Positions 53,348 to 62,806 of a DNA stretch of 64,000 nt are shown piece after piece. The notes beneath the pieces are model-generated. The model searched no databases. It saw nothing but the letters and a program-made list of their open reading frames with translations, and had not been told where the DNA came from. Position numbers and translations under genes: made by a program. Each line of letters starts with the position of its first letter. The stretch's first letter is position 1. The stretch lies in NCBI RefSeq assembly GCF_016863315.1, contig NZ_BOOQ01000052.1:1-64000 (forward strand), in the 5' to 3' direction. Source of the DNA: Planotetraspora silvatica. GTDB lineage: Bacteria > Actinomycetota > Actinomycetes > Streptosporangiales > Streptosporangiaceae.

Positions 53348-53391
53348 AGAGAACCAGCGTTCTCTACGTTAGCGGAGAACGCCCGTTCTCC
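53348..53391. promoter_or_regulatory. Two tandem TetR operators
   Basis: AGAGAAC-cagc-GTTCTCT (53348-53365) and GGAGAAC-gccc-GTTCTCC (53374-53391) are perfect 7+7 inverted repeats, 26 bp centre to centre, in the divergent TetR/DUF1348 region. Confidence 0.8.
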
Positions 53392-53434
53392 ATGAGGGCA
53401 TCGTTTTCCCATACACATCAGAGAAGGTGAGGGC

Positions 53435-53893
53435 ATGGCCCAGCGCCCACCATTGCCACCGTTCGACCACACGACCGCGCTGCAGAAGGTCCAGGCCGCC
53501 GAGGACGCGTGGAACACCCGCGACCCGCAGAAGGTCGCGCTCGCCTACACGCCGGACTCGGTCTGGCGCAACCGCGACGCCTTCGTGACCGGGCGCGAGG
53601 CCATCGTCGAGTTCCTCACCCGGAAGTGGGAGCGCGAACTCGGCTACGCGCTGCGCAAGGAACTGTGGGCCTTCGACGGCAACCGCATCGCCGTACGCTT
53701 CCAGTACGAGTGCCACGACGCCGACGGCCGGTTCTGGCGGAGCTACGGAAACGAACTCTGGGAGTTCGACGCCGACGGCCTCATGGCCCGCCGGGAGGCC
53801 AGCATCAACGACGTCCGCATCCAGGAGGAGGACCGGCGCATCTTCGGGCCGCGCCCGGACGACGAGCGCGGAGTCCCCTTCCCGATCGGGTGA
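53435..53893 (+). CDS. DUF1348 (SnoaL/NTF2-like) protein
   Basis: 152 aa, a complete domain: [80 protein letters not shown] and [17 protein letters not shown]. This NTF2-like family is widespread as a TetR- or stress-linked single gene; its reaction is unknown. It is probably derepressed when the divergent TetR leaves its two operators. Confidence 0.9.
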   Translation: MAQRPPLPPFDHTTALQKVQAAEDAWNTRDPQKVALAYTPDSVWRNRDAFVTGREAIVEFLTRKWERELGYALRKELWAFDGNRIAVRFQYECHDADGRFWRSYGNELWEFDADGLMARREASINDVRIQEEDRRIFGPRPDDERGVPFPIG

Positions 53894-53918
53894 GGGGACC
53901 CCGGCGGGTCGCGTCACA

Positions 53919-54758
53919 TCATCGTGCGGCGGCGAGGCCGGCCAGTCTGGCCAGAGCGTGCTCGGACGGACTGCCGGACTCGGCCTGGAGGACGACCAGA
54001 AGCTGGCCGGGGGCCCTGCAGACCGCGAAGATCTCGAATGTCAAGGCCATGTCACCGACATCGTCGCGGTGCAGGCGGATCGACCCGTGGGTTCTGCCCC
54101 GTACGTCATGCCGAGCCCACAGCCGGCGGAAGTCGTCGCTTCCGAGCGAGAGCTCCTCGACCAGCTCGTACAAGGACGGATCGTGGTGGTTCGCCCCCAC
54201 GGCGGCCCGGAAGTGCGCCACCTTGAACGAGGCCTCCTGCTCCCAGTCCAGGTAGAACTCACGGGACGCGGGGTTGAGGAAGGTCATCCGCATGAGGTTG
54301 CCGTTGTGCTCCAGGCCCTCGTGGAGGGCGGCGTTCAGCGGGTTCTGCGCCAGCACGTCCCAATGGCGGTTCACCACGAATGCCGCCACGTCGTCCTGGC
54401 GCTCGATGAAGCGCAGCACCTCCGGGCCGACCGGCTCGCCCCGGCTGCCGATCACCTTCCTCAGCTGACTCGCCCTTCGGTGTGCCAGCTCGTAAAGGTG
54501 CCGGGTGGCCTCGAGGTCGAGCTGGAGTACGCGTGCGAGGGAGCCGAGGACCTGATCCGAGGGATCGCGTTCTCTCCCCTGCTCGAGCCTCACGTAGTAA
54601 TCGGTGCTGACACCGGCCAGCCGGGCGACCTCGTCATGACGAAGCCCGGACGTCCGCCGTCGGCGGGCGACCAAGTCCATTCCCGCCTGATCGACCGTCG
54701 TGACCTGACGCCTGGCGCGCAAGAACTCGCCGAGAGGGCCTCCACCTGCCATGTTCAT
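53919..54758 (-). CDS. XRE-family regulator with MmyB-like ligand domain
   Basis: 279 aa from ATG 54758; ATG 54752 is possible. The N-terminal helix-turn-helix is GLRHDEVARLAGVSTDYYVR, then LEQGRERDPSDQVLGSLARV. The C-terminal ~170 residues are the MmyB-like domain: FVVNRHWDVLAQNPLNAALH, NLMRMTFLNPASREFYLDWE and FRAAVGANHHDPSLYELVEE. Such regulators often control nearby oxidoreductase genes through a fatty-acid-like ligand. Here the convergent neighbour is DUF1348 and the upstream genes are permeases, so the target is unclear. Confidence 0.9.
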   Translation of the reverse strand: MNMAGGGPLGEFLRARRQVTTVDQAGMDLVARRRRTSGLRHDEVARLAGVSTDYYVRLEQGRERDPSDQVLGSLARVLQLDLEATRHLYELAHRRASQLRKVIGSRGEPVGPEVLRFIERQDDVAAFVVNRHWDVLAQNPLNAALHEGLEHNGNLMRMTFLNPASREFYLDWEQEASFKVAHFRAAVGANHHDPSLYELVEELSLGSDDFRRLWARHDVRGRTHGSIRLHRDDVGDMALTFEIFAVCRAPGQLLVVLQAESGSPSEHALARLAGLAAAR

Positions 54759-54942
54759 AATTAATACAAAGGCTTTGGCTCCGAGCGAGGTCGTGCTGTA
54801 CCCAGCAGTGCGACACCCACCCACGGGGGCCGGCGCGCCGGTCGAGGGCGAAGCGGAGCTCGCACTCAGCGGCCGACCACCCGCAAGCCGCGTCACCGAC
54901 CTCGCGGGCGGAAGACCGGCGACGACCACACGGCGCGGCCTG

Positions 54943-57561
54943 TCATGGGGCCTCCCCCATTTGGAGGACGCCGGCGACCGCCCGTCCTGTCATCGCGTGC
55001 GCCAAGGCGCCGAGGACGGCGACCGCCGTGACTCCGGCGGCGAGCAGCGACGGCGTCCCCAGACTGATCGGGAACCCGTCGACCGGCAGGCCGGCGTAGG
55101 CGGACAGATCGATGCCGGGGGCGAGTGCGAGTGGAAGCGCGAGTCCGAGCGCGAGGCCCGCGAGCGAACCGAGCACGATCAGGGGCGCGATCTCCAGCAC
55201 GGTCAGGCTCCGCGCCTGCCGCCGGGACAGCCCGGCGGTCCTCAGGTACGCGAGCGTGCGGGCCCGGTCCACGGCGCCGATCATCAGCGCGATGACCACC
55301 GCCACGAGCGCGTAGCCCGCGAGAGCGACCGTGACGAGGGCGAACGCCATCACGATCGTGCTTGTCAGCGGGCTGTCGGCGATCTTGCGCAGAGCGTCCG
55401 CGACGGTCACCACGAGGACCTGAGGCTCGTTCACGACCTTGATTAGGCTCGCCCGGTCGACGTCCCCCTTCACCAGCAGCGTGTTGGCGAACGGGCCCGT
55501 CCCCGTGCGCCTCGCCGCGTCGTACGGCAGAACGATCAGCTCGTCGCCCGCCTCGGCCAGTCCGGGCAGTGCGCTGATCGTGCCCCGGTTGACCGCGGTC
55601 ATCGACGCCGGCCAGCCGAGCTCGAACGTCGTCAGGCCGCTGAGCGACGGTGAGACCAGCGCGGGCACCCCGGCGGACGCCCCGGGGGCCGCCGCGGGCA
55701 CGACGAGCGGGGTGCCCGACGCCATCCGCCGGTAGGCCGCGAGATCCACCGCGACGATGCGCACCCTGCGGCCGCCGACGCTGATCTGGGCGATCCCCTT
55801 GGCCACCGGCAGCACCTCCTCGACCCCCGGCAGTCCGCGCACCCGTTCGATGGTCCCGGGCGAAATGTCGGCGTCCCGTTCGATCCGGGCGGAGGCGCCG
55901 ACCTGCCGCCAGGCGGCCGTCCGCTGGGTGTCGCCGATCGCCTGGGAGACCACCGCCCCGAACACGGACACCGCCAGCGCGGGCAGCAGGATCAGCACCG
56001 CCAGGGCGGCCGCCCCCCTGGCCCTGGCCGCCTGGGCGAGGGCGAGGAAGGGCACGGCCCGATGCCGTGCCAGCCGGCCGGCCAGGCGGAGCGGGTAGGG
56101 GTAGCCGCGCTGCGTGACCAACGCCGCCGCGAGCGTCAGCGCCGCGGGCACGGCCATCAGGAACGGGTCGCCCGCCTCCGCGGCGCCGCCGGTGAGGCCC
56201 CGGGTGCGCAGCAGGTAGGCCCCGGCCAGGGCAAGACCGACGACCGTCACCTCCGTGACGATCCTGCGCGGCGAGGGCCGCCGCAGGACGGCGTCCTCCC
56301 GCCGGCCGTTCAACGGCTCGCGGTAGGACCGGGCGAGCCGTACGACGGGGACGGCGATCGCGGCCAGAGCCGGGATCACGGGCCCGATCAGCGCGGCCGG
56401 GGTGACCGGGCCGGGCACCAGGAACGCCAGGCCGTACCCGAGCAGGACGGCCGGCAGCGCCGCGAGGGCCGCCACGGCGGAACCCGTGCCGACGATCCGC
56501 ACCGGCCCCGCGCCCCTGGCCCGCATCAGCGTCAGCCCGGCGCGCATCCGCTCGGTCAGCAACTGCGACGCGAGCACGATGACGCCGACCGAGACCAGCC
56601 CGAGCCCGCCGAGGATGAGGAGCATCAGCGTCTGCGCGGTCGCCAGCTTCTTGAGGAAGCCGGTGAGCAGCGGGGAAAGGCCGGTCTCCAGTGTGTACTG
56701 GCCCATCACGGTGGACCGCCCGCCGACCATCCGGTTGTAGACGCCGAGAGCGTCCACCACGTCCGGGGCGTTGCGCGCGGTCACCGCACCCGTGTCGAGG
56801 CCGAGCACCCACGAGTACCGCACGCCGAGACTGCTGTCCATGTGGGCCAGGCTGTCCGCGCCGGTGAGCCCGGTGACCAGCAGCTGGTCGATGTCGCCAC
56901 TGGGTCGCAGGCTCACGTGCGGGACGCCCCGGTTGTGCTCCCAGAACCCGTCCGCGGGATCGACGAGCTCAAAGAACCCGGTGACGCGGGCGGCGAGCCG
57001 CCCGTCCGCCCCGAGCAGCAGCGTCGAGCCGACGTGCAGGCCCAGCTTGTCCGCCGCCTCGTGCACGAGAGCGAGGTCGACCCGGTCGAGGTCCCGCCCG
57101 CCGACCCGGACACGCCCGGCGGGCCCCGGCGGGGCTCCCTCGACGTAGCGCACGCGGCGGTCGGCCGCCGGCAGCCAGGCCAGGTCGACGAACTGGAAGT
57201 CCTGGTTCGGCTCCCCCACCCTGCCGACCACCGGCGTGCCGTACGTCGACGCCCCGTAGTGGCCGTTCCCACCGGCCTGGACGACCTTCCGGAGGGCGGG
57301 CGGCAGGTCTGCCCGCCATTGGGCGTCCGTGGCGGCGAACCGCGACGGACTGGTGAACAGCTCGCCGATCGCTTGCGGCCAGAACGTCACGTCCAGGTCG
57401 ACGAGGTCGGCGGTGCTGTCGTCCAGGACGCGGCGCAGGGAGTCGTCATACGACTGCTCGAAGGTGCGCGGCAACACCGCCAGCAGCAGGGACGCGGTGA
57501 AGGCGAGCAGGGCGAGCGCCGCCGCCGCTCCTCGATGCGCTCGCAGAAGCGTGAAGGGCAT
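54943..57561 (-). CDS. FtsX-family ABC transporter permease, 872 aa
   Basis: It starts at ATG 57561, one base overlapping the stop of the upstream permease (TGATG). The N-terminal helix is FTLLRAHRGAAAALALLAFT, followed by a large extracytoplasmic domain. The FtsX-type core helices include TLMLLILGGLGLVSVGVIVL and then LTERMRAGLTLMRARGAGPV, and the second core has FALVTVALAGYALVAVVIAL and RARTLAYLRTAGLSRRQARS. It is a MacB/LolC-type permease that moves lipids or peptides or transmits force, rather than a substrate channel. No ATPase gene lies in the window. Confidence 0.88.
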   Translation of the reverse strand: MPFTLLRAHRGAAAALALLAFTASLLLAVLPRTFEQSYDDSLRRVLDDSTADLVDLDVTFWPQAIGELFTSPSRFAATDAQWRADLPPALRKVVQAGGNGHYGASTYGTPVVGRVGEPNQDFQFVDLAWLPAADRRVRYVEGAPPGPAGRVRVGGRDLDRVDLALVHEAADKLGLHVGSTLLLGADGRLAARVTGFFELVDPADGFWEHNRGVPHVSLRPSGDIDQLLVTGLTGADSLAHMDSSLGVRYSWVLGLDTGAVTARNAPDVVDALGVYNRMVGGRSTVMGQYTLETGLSPLLTGFLKKLATAQTLMLLILGGLGLVSVGVIVLASQLLTERMRAGLTLMRARGAGPVRIVGTGSAVAALAALPAVLLGYGLAFLVPGPVTPAALIGPVIPALAAIAVPVVRLARSYREPLNGRREDAVLRRPSPRRIVTEVTVVGLALAGAYLLRTRGLTGGAAEAGDPFLMAVPAALTLAAALVTQRGYPYPLRLAGRLARHRAVPFLALAQAARARGAAALAVLILLPALAVSVFGAVVSQAIGDTQRTAAWRQVGASARIERDADISPGTIERVRGLPGVEEVLPVAKGIAQISVGGRRVRIVAVDLAAYRRMASGTPLVVPAAAPGASAGVPALVSPSLSGLTTFELGWPASMTAVNRGTISALPGLAEAGDELIVLPYDAARRTGTGPFANTLLVKGDVDRASLIKVVNEPQVLVVTVADALRKIADSPLTSTIVMAFALVTVALAGYALVAVVIALMIGAVDRARTLAYLRTAGLSRRQARSLTVLEIAPLIVLGSLAGLALGLALPLALAPGIDLSAYAGLPVDGFPISLGTPSLLAAGVTAVAVLGALAHAMTGRAVAGVLQMGEAP

Positions 57562-60500
57562 CAGTCCTCCCCGATCCGTACGGCACGGCCCGGCCCGTGC
57601 CCGGACAACCGGCGGGCCAGCGCCGCCACGATGCACAGCAGGGCCGCGGCGACGGCGGCCAGCAGCGCGACCGTGGGGGCCCAGGGGATGTCTAGCGTGA
57701 CCGCCGGCGTGACCGCGGCCGCCTGTCCGGTGAGCACGATGTGCGGCACCACCAGCACGGCCATGACAACGGCGATCCCCGTGCCCGCGGCCAGCGACAG
57801 GACGACGACGAACGACTGCTCGACGGCGAGCAGCCCGAACACCTGACGGTGGCTGACGCCGATCGCGCGCAACAGGGCGAACTCGGTCGTGCGCTCCCGC
57901 GCCACCACCGCGGCGTTGACCAGGAAACCGAGCATCGCGAAGGCCACCGCCGACAGGAAACCGAGCACCAGCGCACCCTGCAGCCCACTCGCCAGCGGGT
58001 CGTCACGGAACCGCCGGACGATGGTCTCCCTGTCCACCACGGTCTGGTTCCACTCGGGGTGGCGGGCCAGCGCGGCCACGGCCGCGGAGGTGTCCCCTCC
58101 GCCCGCGCTCAGCCACCACTCGGCGATGGGACGCGGCGCACGTCCCTCGGTCAGATCCTGGTAGGCCAGTGTGCGGAGGTCGGTCAGCAGGGCCGGCTCG
58201 CCGGGGGCGGTGCCGGGCAACGCGGAGGCGACCGCGACGGGCATCACGAGCATCGTGGCGCCCCCCATGGTGACGGAGTCGGCCACGCCCACCCGCAGCC
58301 CGGCCTTGGCGGCGAGGTCGGCGGTGATCACTATCGGCAGCGCCCGGTTGCCGGAGGGAGCGCTCGGCGTGATGGCCAGCCGCAACGGCTCGGCCGCCGC
58401 CTGGGCGGACGGAGGAGACACCCGAACGGTGAAACCGCCCGGTTTAACCGATTGCTCGCCCACGCCCGCCCAGGCCGTCAGGGCGGCGGGCAGCGGGACG
58501 CCGGCTCCGGTGTCGGTCCGCAGGCCGTCCACCGCGGGCGTCACGGCGGTCAGCTCGCCCGGGTCGGGCAGGTCCAGCAGCAGGGCCTGTACGGCGAGGG
58601 GATACGCCGGCCGGCCCGACCGCCCGGCGAGCGCCTGGAGGTCGAAGCGCACCTCCTGCCGCCCCGCCTCGAGAGGGACGGCGGCCGTCTCCTGGACGGC
58701 GCCGAGCGCGTCCACGACCGCCAGCCGCAACCTCACCTCCCCGTGCGCGGCGCCGGGGGGCGTGAGGCCGAGCCGTACGCGGAGGGACAGGGCGTGCGGC
58801 TCGCCGGGAAGCGGGATCGGCGCCACCTGCGGGCGGGCGGCGGCGAGGTCGCGTCCGAGCCGCGGCACCGAGGCGGACATGAGGTCGTCGCGCCACAACA
58901 TGACGCCCGCGAGCCGGTCCGCGTCCATGGCGAGGAGGGTCGCCTGCGTTCCCGCGAAGTCCACGGTCTCCCGCTGGACCGGGGCGGCCCCGGTCACGCC
59001 GGGCAGCGCCGTGTACACCGAGCCCCGGCCGAGGCCGCCGAGCTCGGGCCACTCGGCGGGCGCGGCGACTCGAAGGTCGGCCCCCGCCTGATGGCGGGCC
59101 TGATCCTCCTGAGAACGCCGCCAGGTCGCGGAGGTGGCCAGCGAGACGACGCCGATGGCGATCGCCATCGTGAGCAGCAGCGCGGGGCCGGCGTACCGCA
59201 ACGGGCGGCGGCTGACCTGCGACGAGCCGAGCGCGGGGGCGAGGCCGCGCCGCCGGGCGGTGAGCCTCTCGGCGATCGCCGACGCCGCGGGGATCAGGCG
59301 CAGGCCGAGCAGTCCGCCGCAGAGCAATGCCAGGGCGGGCCCCGTCACGATCAACGGATCGATGCCCAGCCCGCCAGCGGCGGTCGAGGTGACCGGGGCG
59401 CCGTACAGTCCGAGCTGCCAGATCGCCAGCGCGGCCGCCGCGAGCAGCGCCACATCCGCCCCCGCGCGCTGGATGAACCCCCGCCTCTCCCCCCGCCCGC
59501 GGGCCGACCGCTCCTCGACGTAGGTGCGGTGCGCACCGCGCAGCGCGGGCAGCACCAGCAGGACCGCGCACGCGAGCGCCACCGCCGCGGAGACGAGGAA
59601 GGAGGCCGCGTCGGGGACGGGCGCGAGCCGTACGCCGGAGGTCTGGATCCAGGGGATGGCGCCCAGCGCGGTCAGGACCCACGGAGCCAGCAGCGGCGCG
59701 ATCACCATCGCGGGCAGCGCGACCAGCAGCGCCTCGCCGGCGGCGAGCAGGCCGAGACGTACGCCGCCCGCTCCCCGGGTGCGCAGCAGCGCCACCTCCA
59801 TCCGGCGGTGGTCGGCCAGCAGCCGGGCGGTGAGAGTCAGCGCGTAGGCGGCGAGCAGCAGCAACTGGAGGACCGGCACGAGCATCGTGGACCGCGCGAC
59901 CAGCGCGGCCTGGTCGAGCTGCTCCAGCATGTCCGGCAGGCGGGTGAACGTGGCGCACGTCGCGCAGTCGCGCCGCAGGCCGTCGCCGAGCGCGGAGACG
60001 GAGGCCGCGACCGTCCGCAGCCGGTCTCTCGGCAAATCCCGCAGGTCCGGTTCCGCGAGCCAGGTGGCGGACACGTCGGTCGCGAAATACCGCTGGAAGT
60101 CGTCGGGCGCGACCACGAGCGGCCCGTAGGTGGTGTAGTTGCCCGTCTCGACGCCCCGGCGCAGCAGCTCGTCGCCCTTCCACCGGTCGTCGTACGGGTC
60201 GAGCAGGTCGAACACGCCGGCGACCCGGGCGCGCACCGGCTGGTGGCTGAGCCGCCCCACGACCGTGAAGCCGTCGCCGACGCCCAGGCCCATGGCCTGC
60301 GCGGACGACTGGGAGAGCGCGACCTCCAGCTCGCCGGCCTCCCGCGGCCAGGCGCCCGCGACGAGCCGGCTGCGCCGCTCGATCCCCTCGTAGGTCGCGA
60401 ATCTGGTCAGGTCGGGCCGCTCACGCCGTTCCTGACCCGGCAGCGCGTACGAGTCGGACCGGATCGACCGGGTCACGGTGAACGGCAGGTCGCCGTAGGC

Positions 60501-60770
60501 GTCGCGGACGTGGGAGCGGACGGCGGCGTCGACCTTCCGCAGGTCGCCTGAGCTGATCAGGGTGCTCACCTTGGCGGAGGTCGTGGACAACGGGGCCACC
60601 GCCATGGCCCGCCGGACCCCGGCCTCCGTCACCACCATGGCGTAGGTGATCAGCGCGACGAGCGCGGTGGTGGCCAGAAGGACGGAACCGAACGCGGTGA
60701 GCAGCAGCAACGGCTCGCTGGAGGCACGCCGGAGCAGCAGCGGCACCCGTCGTGCGCGGCCCAGCGCCAT
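57561..60770 (-). CDS. FtsX-family ABC transporter permease, 1069 aa
   Basis: It begins ATG 60770 (ALGRARRVPLLLRRASSEPL). Two FtsX modules: the first has SGDLRKVDAAVRSHVRDAYG in an extracytoplasmic loop, then LLLLAAYALTLTARLLADHR and RMEVALLRTRGAGGVRLGLL. The last has LVLGFLSAVAFAMLGFLVNA, then RTTEFALLRAIGVSHRQVFG and a terminal helix pair. About ten helices in all, with large outside domains. It is translationally coupled to the second permease. Both lack nucleotide-binding motifs, so an ATPase encoded elsewhere is needed. Confidence 0.88.
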   Translation of the reverse strand: MALGRARRVPLLLRRASSEPLLLLTAFGSVLLATTALVALITYAMVVTEAGVRRAMAVAPLSTTSAKVSTLISSGDLRKVDAAVRSHVRDAYGDLPFTVTRSIRSDSYALPGQERRERPDLTRFATYEGIERRSRLVAGAWPREAGELEVALSQSSAQAMGLGVGDGFTVVGRLSHQPVRARVAGVFDLLDPYDDRWKGDELLRRGVETGNYTTYGPLVVAPDDFQRYFATDVSATWLAEPDLRDLPRDRLRTVAASVSALGDGLRRDCATCATFTRLPDMLEQLDQAALVARSTMLVPVLQLLLLAAYALTLTARLLADHRRMEVALLRTRGAGGVRLGLLAAGEALLVALPAMVIAPLLAPWVLTALGAIPWIQTSGVRLAPVPDAASFLVSAAVALACAVLLVLPALRGAHRTYVEERSARGRGERRGFIQRAGADVALLAAAALAIWQLGLYGAPVTSTAAGGLGIDPLIVTGPALALLCGGLLGLRLIPAASAIAERLTARRRGLAPALGSSQVSRRPLRYAGPALLLTMAIAIGVVSLATSATWRRSQEDQARHQAGADLRVAAPAEWPELGGLGRGSVYTALPGVTGAAPVQRETVDFAGTQATLLAMDADRLAGVMLWRDDLMSASVPRLGRDLAAARPQVAPIPLPGEPHALSLRVRLGLTPPGAAHGEVRLRLAVVDALGAVQETAAVPLEAGRQEVRFDLQALAGRSGRPAYPLAVQALLLDLPDPGELTAVTPAVDGLRTDTGAGVPLPAALTAWAGVGEQSVKPGGFTVRVSPPSAQAAAEPLRLAITPSAPSGNRALPIVITADLAAKAGLRVGVADSVTMGGATMLVMPVAVASALPGTAPGEPALLTDLRTLAYQDLTEGRAPRPIAEWWLSAGGGDTSAAVAALARHPEWNQTVVDRETIVRRFRDDPLASGLQGALVLGFLSAVAFAMLGFLVNAAVVARERTTEFALLRAIGVSHRQVFGLLAVEQSFVVVLSLAAGTGIAVVMAVLVVPHIVLTGQAAAVTPAVTLDIPWAPTVALLAAVAAALLCIVAALARRLSGHGPGRAVRIGED

Positions 60771-60887
60771 GCCCGCTCCAAAGGATCTCGGCTGAAACCC
60801 TCCGAAGACTAGTCCGGCTTGTCCGCGTGAGCGGCTATTACGGACCGTGTCCTGAAAATGCCGCCCGGAGCGGGACCGGCCGACGCG

Positions 60888-61625
60888 TCACCGCTTGTCG
60901 ACCATGACCTCGATGCTGTAGTCCTGCGCCCGGTAGCTGTGGTCGCCGTACTCCACCGCGTTGCCCACCGCGTCGAAGGCGACGCGCGTCATCGTGAGAA
61001 CGGGCTCGGACGGCTTGAGCCCGAGGTGGCGCCGCTCGGCAGGGGTCGGCGTCCGCGCTCCGATCGTCTGGTGCGCGACGACCGGGCGCACGCCGCGGTC
61101 CCGCATCACGGCGTACAGGCCCTCCCCCTCGAGGGCCTCACGGGTGATGTCGTTGTAGACCGGCGGCAGCCAGTTGTGGAGGATCGCCAGAGGGCGCTCG
61201 TCCGACAGCCGCAGGCGAATGATCGACAGCAGCTCGGCGTCGGCGGGCAGGTCGAGCGCGGTGGCCACACGCTCGTCCCGCACGAGCTCGTGCTTGAGCA
61301 CGGTGGTCGCCGGCCGGCCGCCGTCACGCTTGAGGTCGTCGTAGAGGCTGGTGAGCTCGGCGCGCCGGTGCACCTTGCGGTTGGCGACCGTGGTGCCGAG
61401 CCCGCGCCGCCGCAGCAGGAGACCCTGGTTGACCAGCTCCTGTATTGCCCGCCGTACCGTCGGTCGCGACAGGCTGAGGCGCTCCGCGAGGGCGATCTCG
61501 TTCTCGAACGGGTCGCCGGGCTGCAGCATGCCACTGGCGATCGCGGTGCTGAGCTGCTCCGCGAGCTGGTGGTAGAGGGGCACGGGGGAAGAGCGGTCGA
61601 TCGAGACGCCCACTTGGATTGCCAC
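60888..61625 (-). CDS. GntR-family regulator with UTRA domain, likely inositol-operon repressor
   Basis: 245 aa from GTG 61625. GntR winged helix: SPVPLYHQLAEQLSTAIASG, GDPFENEIALAERLSLSRPT and VRRAIQELVNQGLLLRRRGL. The UTRA ligand domain follows (LLSIIRLRLSDERPLAILHN, VVAHQTIGARTPTPAERRHL, TRVAFDAVGNAVEYGDHSYR). It is divergent from iolG-iolE-iolC, and GntR/UTRA proteins commonly repress sugar or inositol operons until an intermediate binds. An ATGTCA-n16-TGACAT repeat between the genes is a possible operator. Confidence 0.88.
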   Translation of the reverse strand: MAIQVGVSIDRSSPVPLYHQLAEQLSTAIASGMLQPGDPFENEIALAERLSLSRPTVRRAIQELVNQGLLLRRRGLGTTVANRKVHRRAELTSLYDDLKRDGGRPATTVLKHELVRDERVATALDLPADAELLSIIRLRLSDERPLAILHNWLPPVYNDITREALEGEGLYAVMRDRGVRPVVAHQTIGARTPTPAERRHLGLKPSEPVLTMTRVAFDAVGNAVEYGDHSYRAQDYSIEVMVDKR

Positions 61626-61669
61626 GGGCCCGAGTGTACTCCCGTGTGTGAGAACGACGTTACGAGAAT

Positions 61670-61697
61670 ATGTCAGTACAAAGTCTTGACGTGACAT
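61670..61697. promoter_or_regulatory. Inverted-repeat operator candidate upstream of iolG
   Basis: ATGTCA (61670-61675) and TGACAT (61692-61697) are separated by 16 bases; the sequence TTGACG overlaps the right side and could be a -35 element for iolG. Confidence 0.35.
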
Positions 61698-61797
61698 TTG
61701 GCGAACGGGCACGCTACCCATCATCGTCGGCTGCCGAAACAGGGCCTCATGCCACGGCGGGCACAACAAACGACGTAGATCGAAACGGGGATCACGA

Positions 61798-62802
61798 ATG
61801 CGCATCGGGCTAGCGGGCGTCGGACGGATAGGCGCCTTCCATGCCAGGACCTTGGCGGCTCTCGACTTCGTCGACGAGCTCGTCGTGACGGACGCCGACC
61901 TCGGGGCGGCCAAGACCGTCGCCGACGAGCTCGGGGCCGAAGTCGCTCCGGACGCCGAGGCGCTGCTCGCGTCCGGCGTCGACGGTTTCGTGATCACCAC
62001 GGCGACCCCCGCCCACGCGCCGCTCCTGCGTCAGGGCATCGCCGCGGGGGTTCCCACGTTCTGTGAGAAGCCGGTGGCGGCCACCCTCGAGGAGACCCTC
62101 GGGCTCGCCGAGCTCGTCGCGTCCACCGGCGTTCCGGTGCACGTCGGCTTCCAGCGGCGGTTCGACGCCGGTTACCGGCGGGCGCGGGCGGCGGTGGAGT
62201 CCGGCGAGCTCGGATTCGTCCACACCATCCGGGCCAACACCCACGACCAAGCCCCGCCGCACGCGTCCTACATCCCGGCCTCCGGCGGCATCTTCCGCGA
62301 TTGCAACGTGCACGACTTCGACATCCTCCGGTTCGTCTCCGGACGGGAGGTCGCCTCCGTCTACGCGACGGGCGCCAACAAGGGCGCCGACTTCTTCGCC
62401 GCGGCCGGCGACGTCGACACCGCCGGGGCGCTGCTGACCCTCGACGACGGCACGATCGGCCTGATCTCCTCGACCCGCTACAACGGCGCAGGTCACGACG
62501 TCCGCATGGAGGTCCACGGCGAGAAGGGCACGATCGCCGTCGGGCTGGACCACTCGCTGGCGATGCGCTCCGCCGAGGAGGGCGTCGACTTCCCCAGGGG
62601 TCCTCAGAAGTGGTCGTTCATGGAGCGCTTCCTCCCGGCGTACCAGGCCGAGCTCACGGCCTTCGCGGAGGTCGTCCGTGGTGAGCGGACCTCCCCGTGC
62701 ACCGTCGGTGACGCGCTCCAGGCCTTCCGCATCGCCGAGGCGTGCGAGCGCTCCCGAGCGGAGCGCAGGCCCGTCGCCCTTTCCGAGATCGAGGGGATCT
62801 GA
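61798..62802 (+). CDS. iolG: Inositol 2-dehydrogenase (Gfo/Idh/MocA family)
   Basis: 334 aa. NAD-binding RIGLAGVGRIGAFHARTLAA, catalytic lysine in FCEKPVAATLEE (K91), and PVHVGFQRRFDAGYRRARAA, then SGGIFRDCNVHDFDILRFVS with the Asp/His pair. It oxidises myo-inositol to scyllo-inosose with NAD. First gene of the iol operon; iolE starts 4 bases after its stop. A putative repressor gene lies upstream on the other strand. Confidence 0.9.
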   Translation: MRIGLAGVGRIGAFHARTLAALDFVDELVVTDADLGAAKTVADELGAEVAPDAEALLASGVDGFVITTATPAHAPLLRQGIAAGVPTFCEKPVAATLEETLGLAELVASTGVPVHVGFQRRFDAGYRRARAAVESGELGFVHTIRANTHDQAPPHASYIPASGGIFRDCNVHDFDILRFVSGREVASVYATGANKGADFFAAAGDVDTAGALLTLDDGTIGLISSTRYNGAGHDVRMEVHGEKGTIAVGLDHSLAMRSAEEGVDFPRGPQKWSFMERFLPAYQAELTAFAEVVRGERTSPCTVGDALQAFRIAEACERSRAERRPVALSEIEGI

Positions 62803-62806
62803 GGAC

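Noticed and set aside
57741-60551. 936-aa plus-strand open frame
   Set aside because: Antisense to the 1069-aa permease; composition is typical of a high-GC shadow frame.
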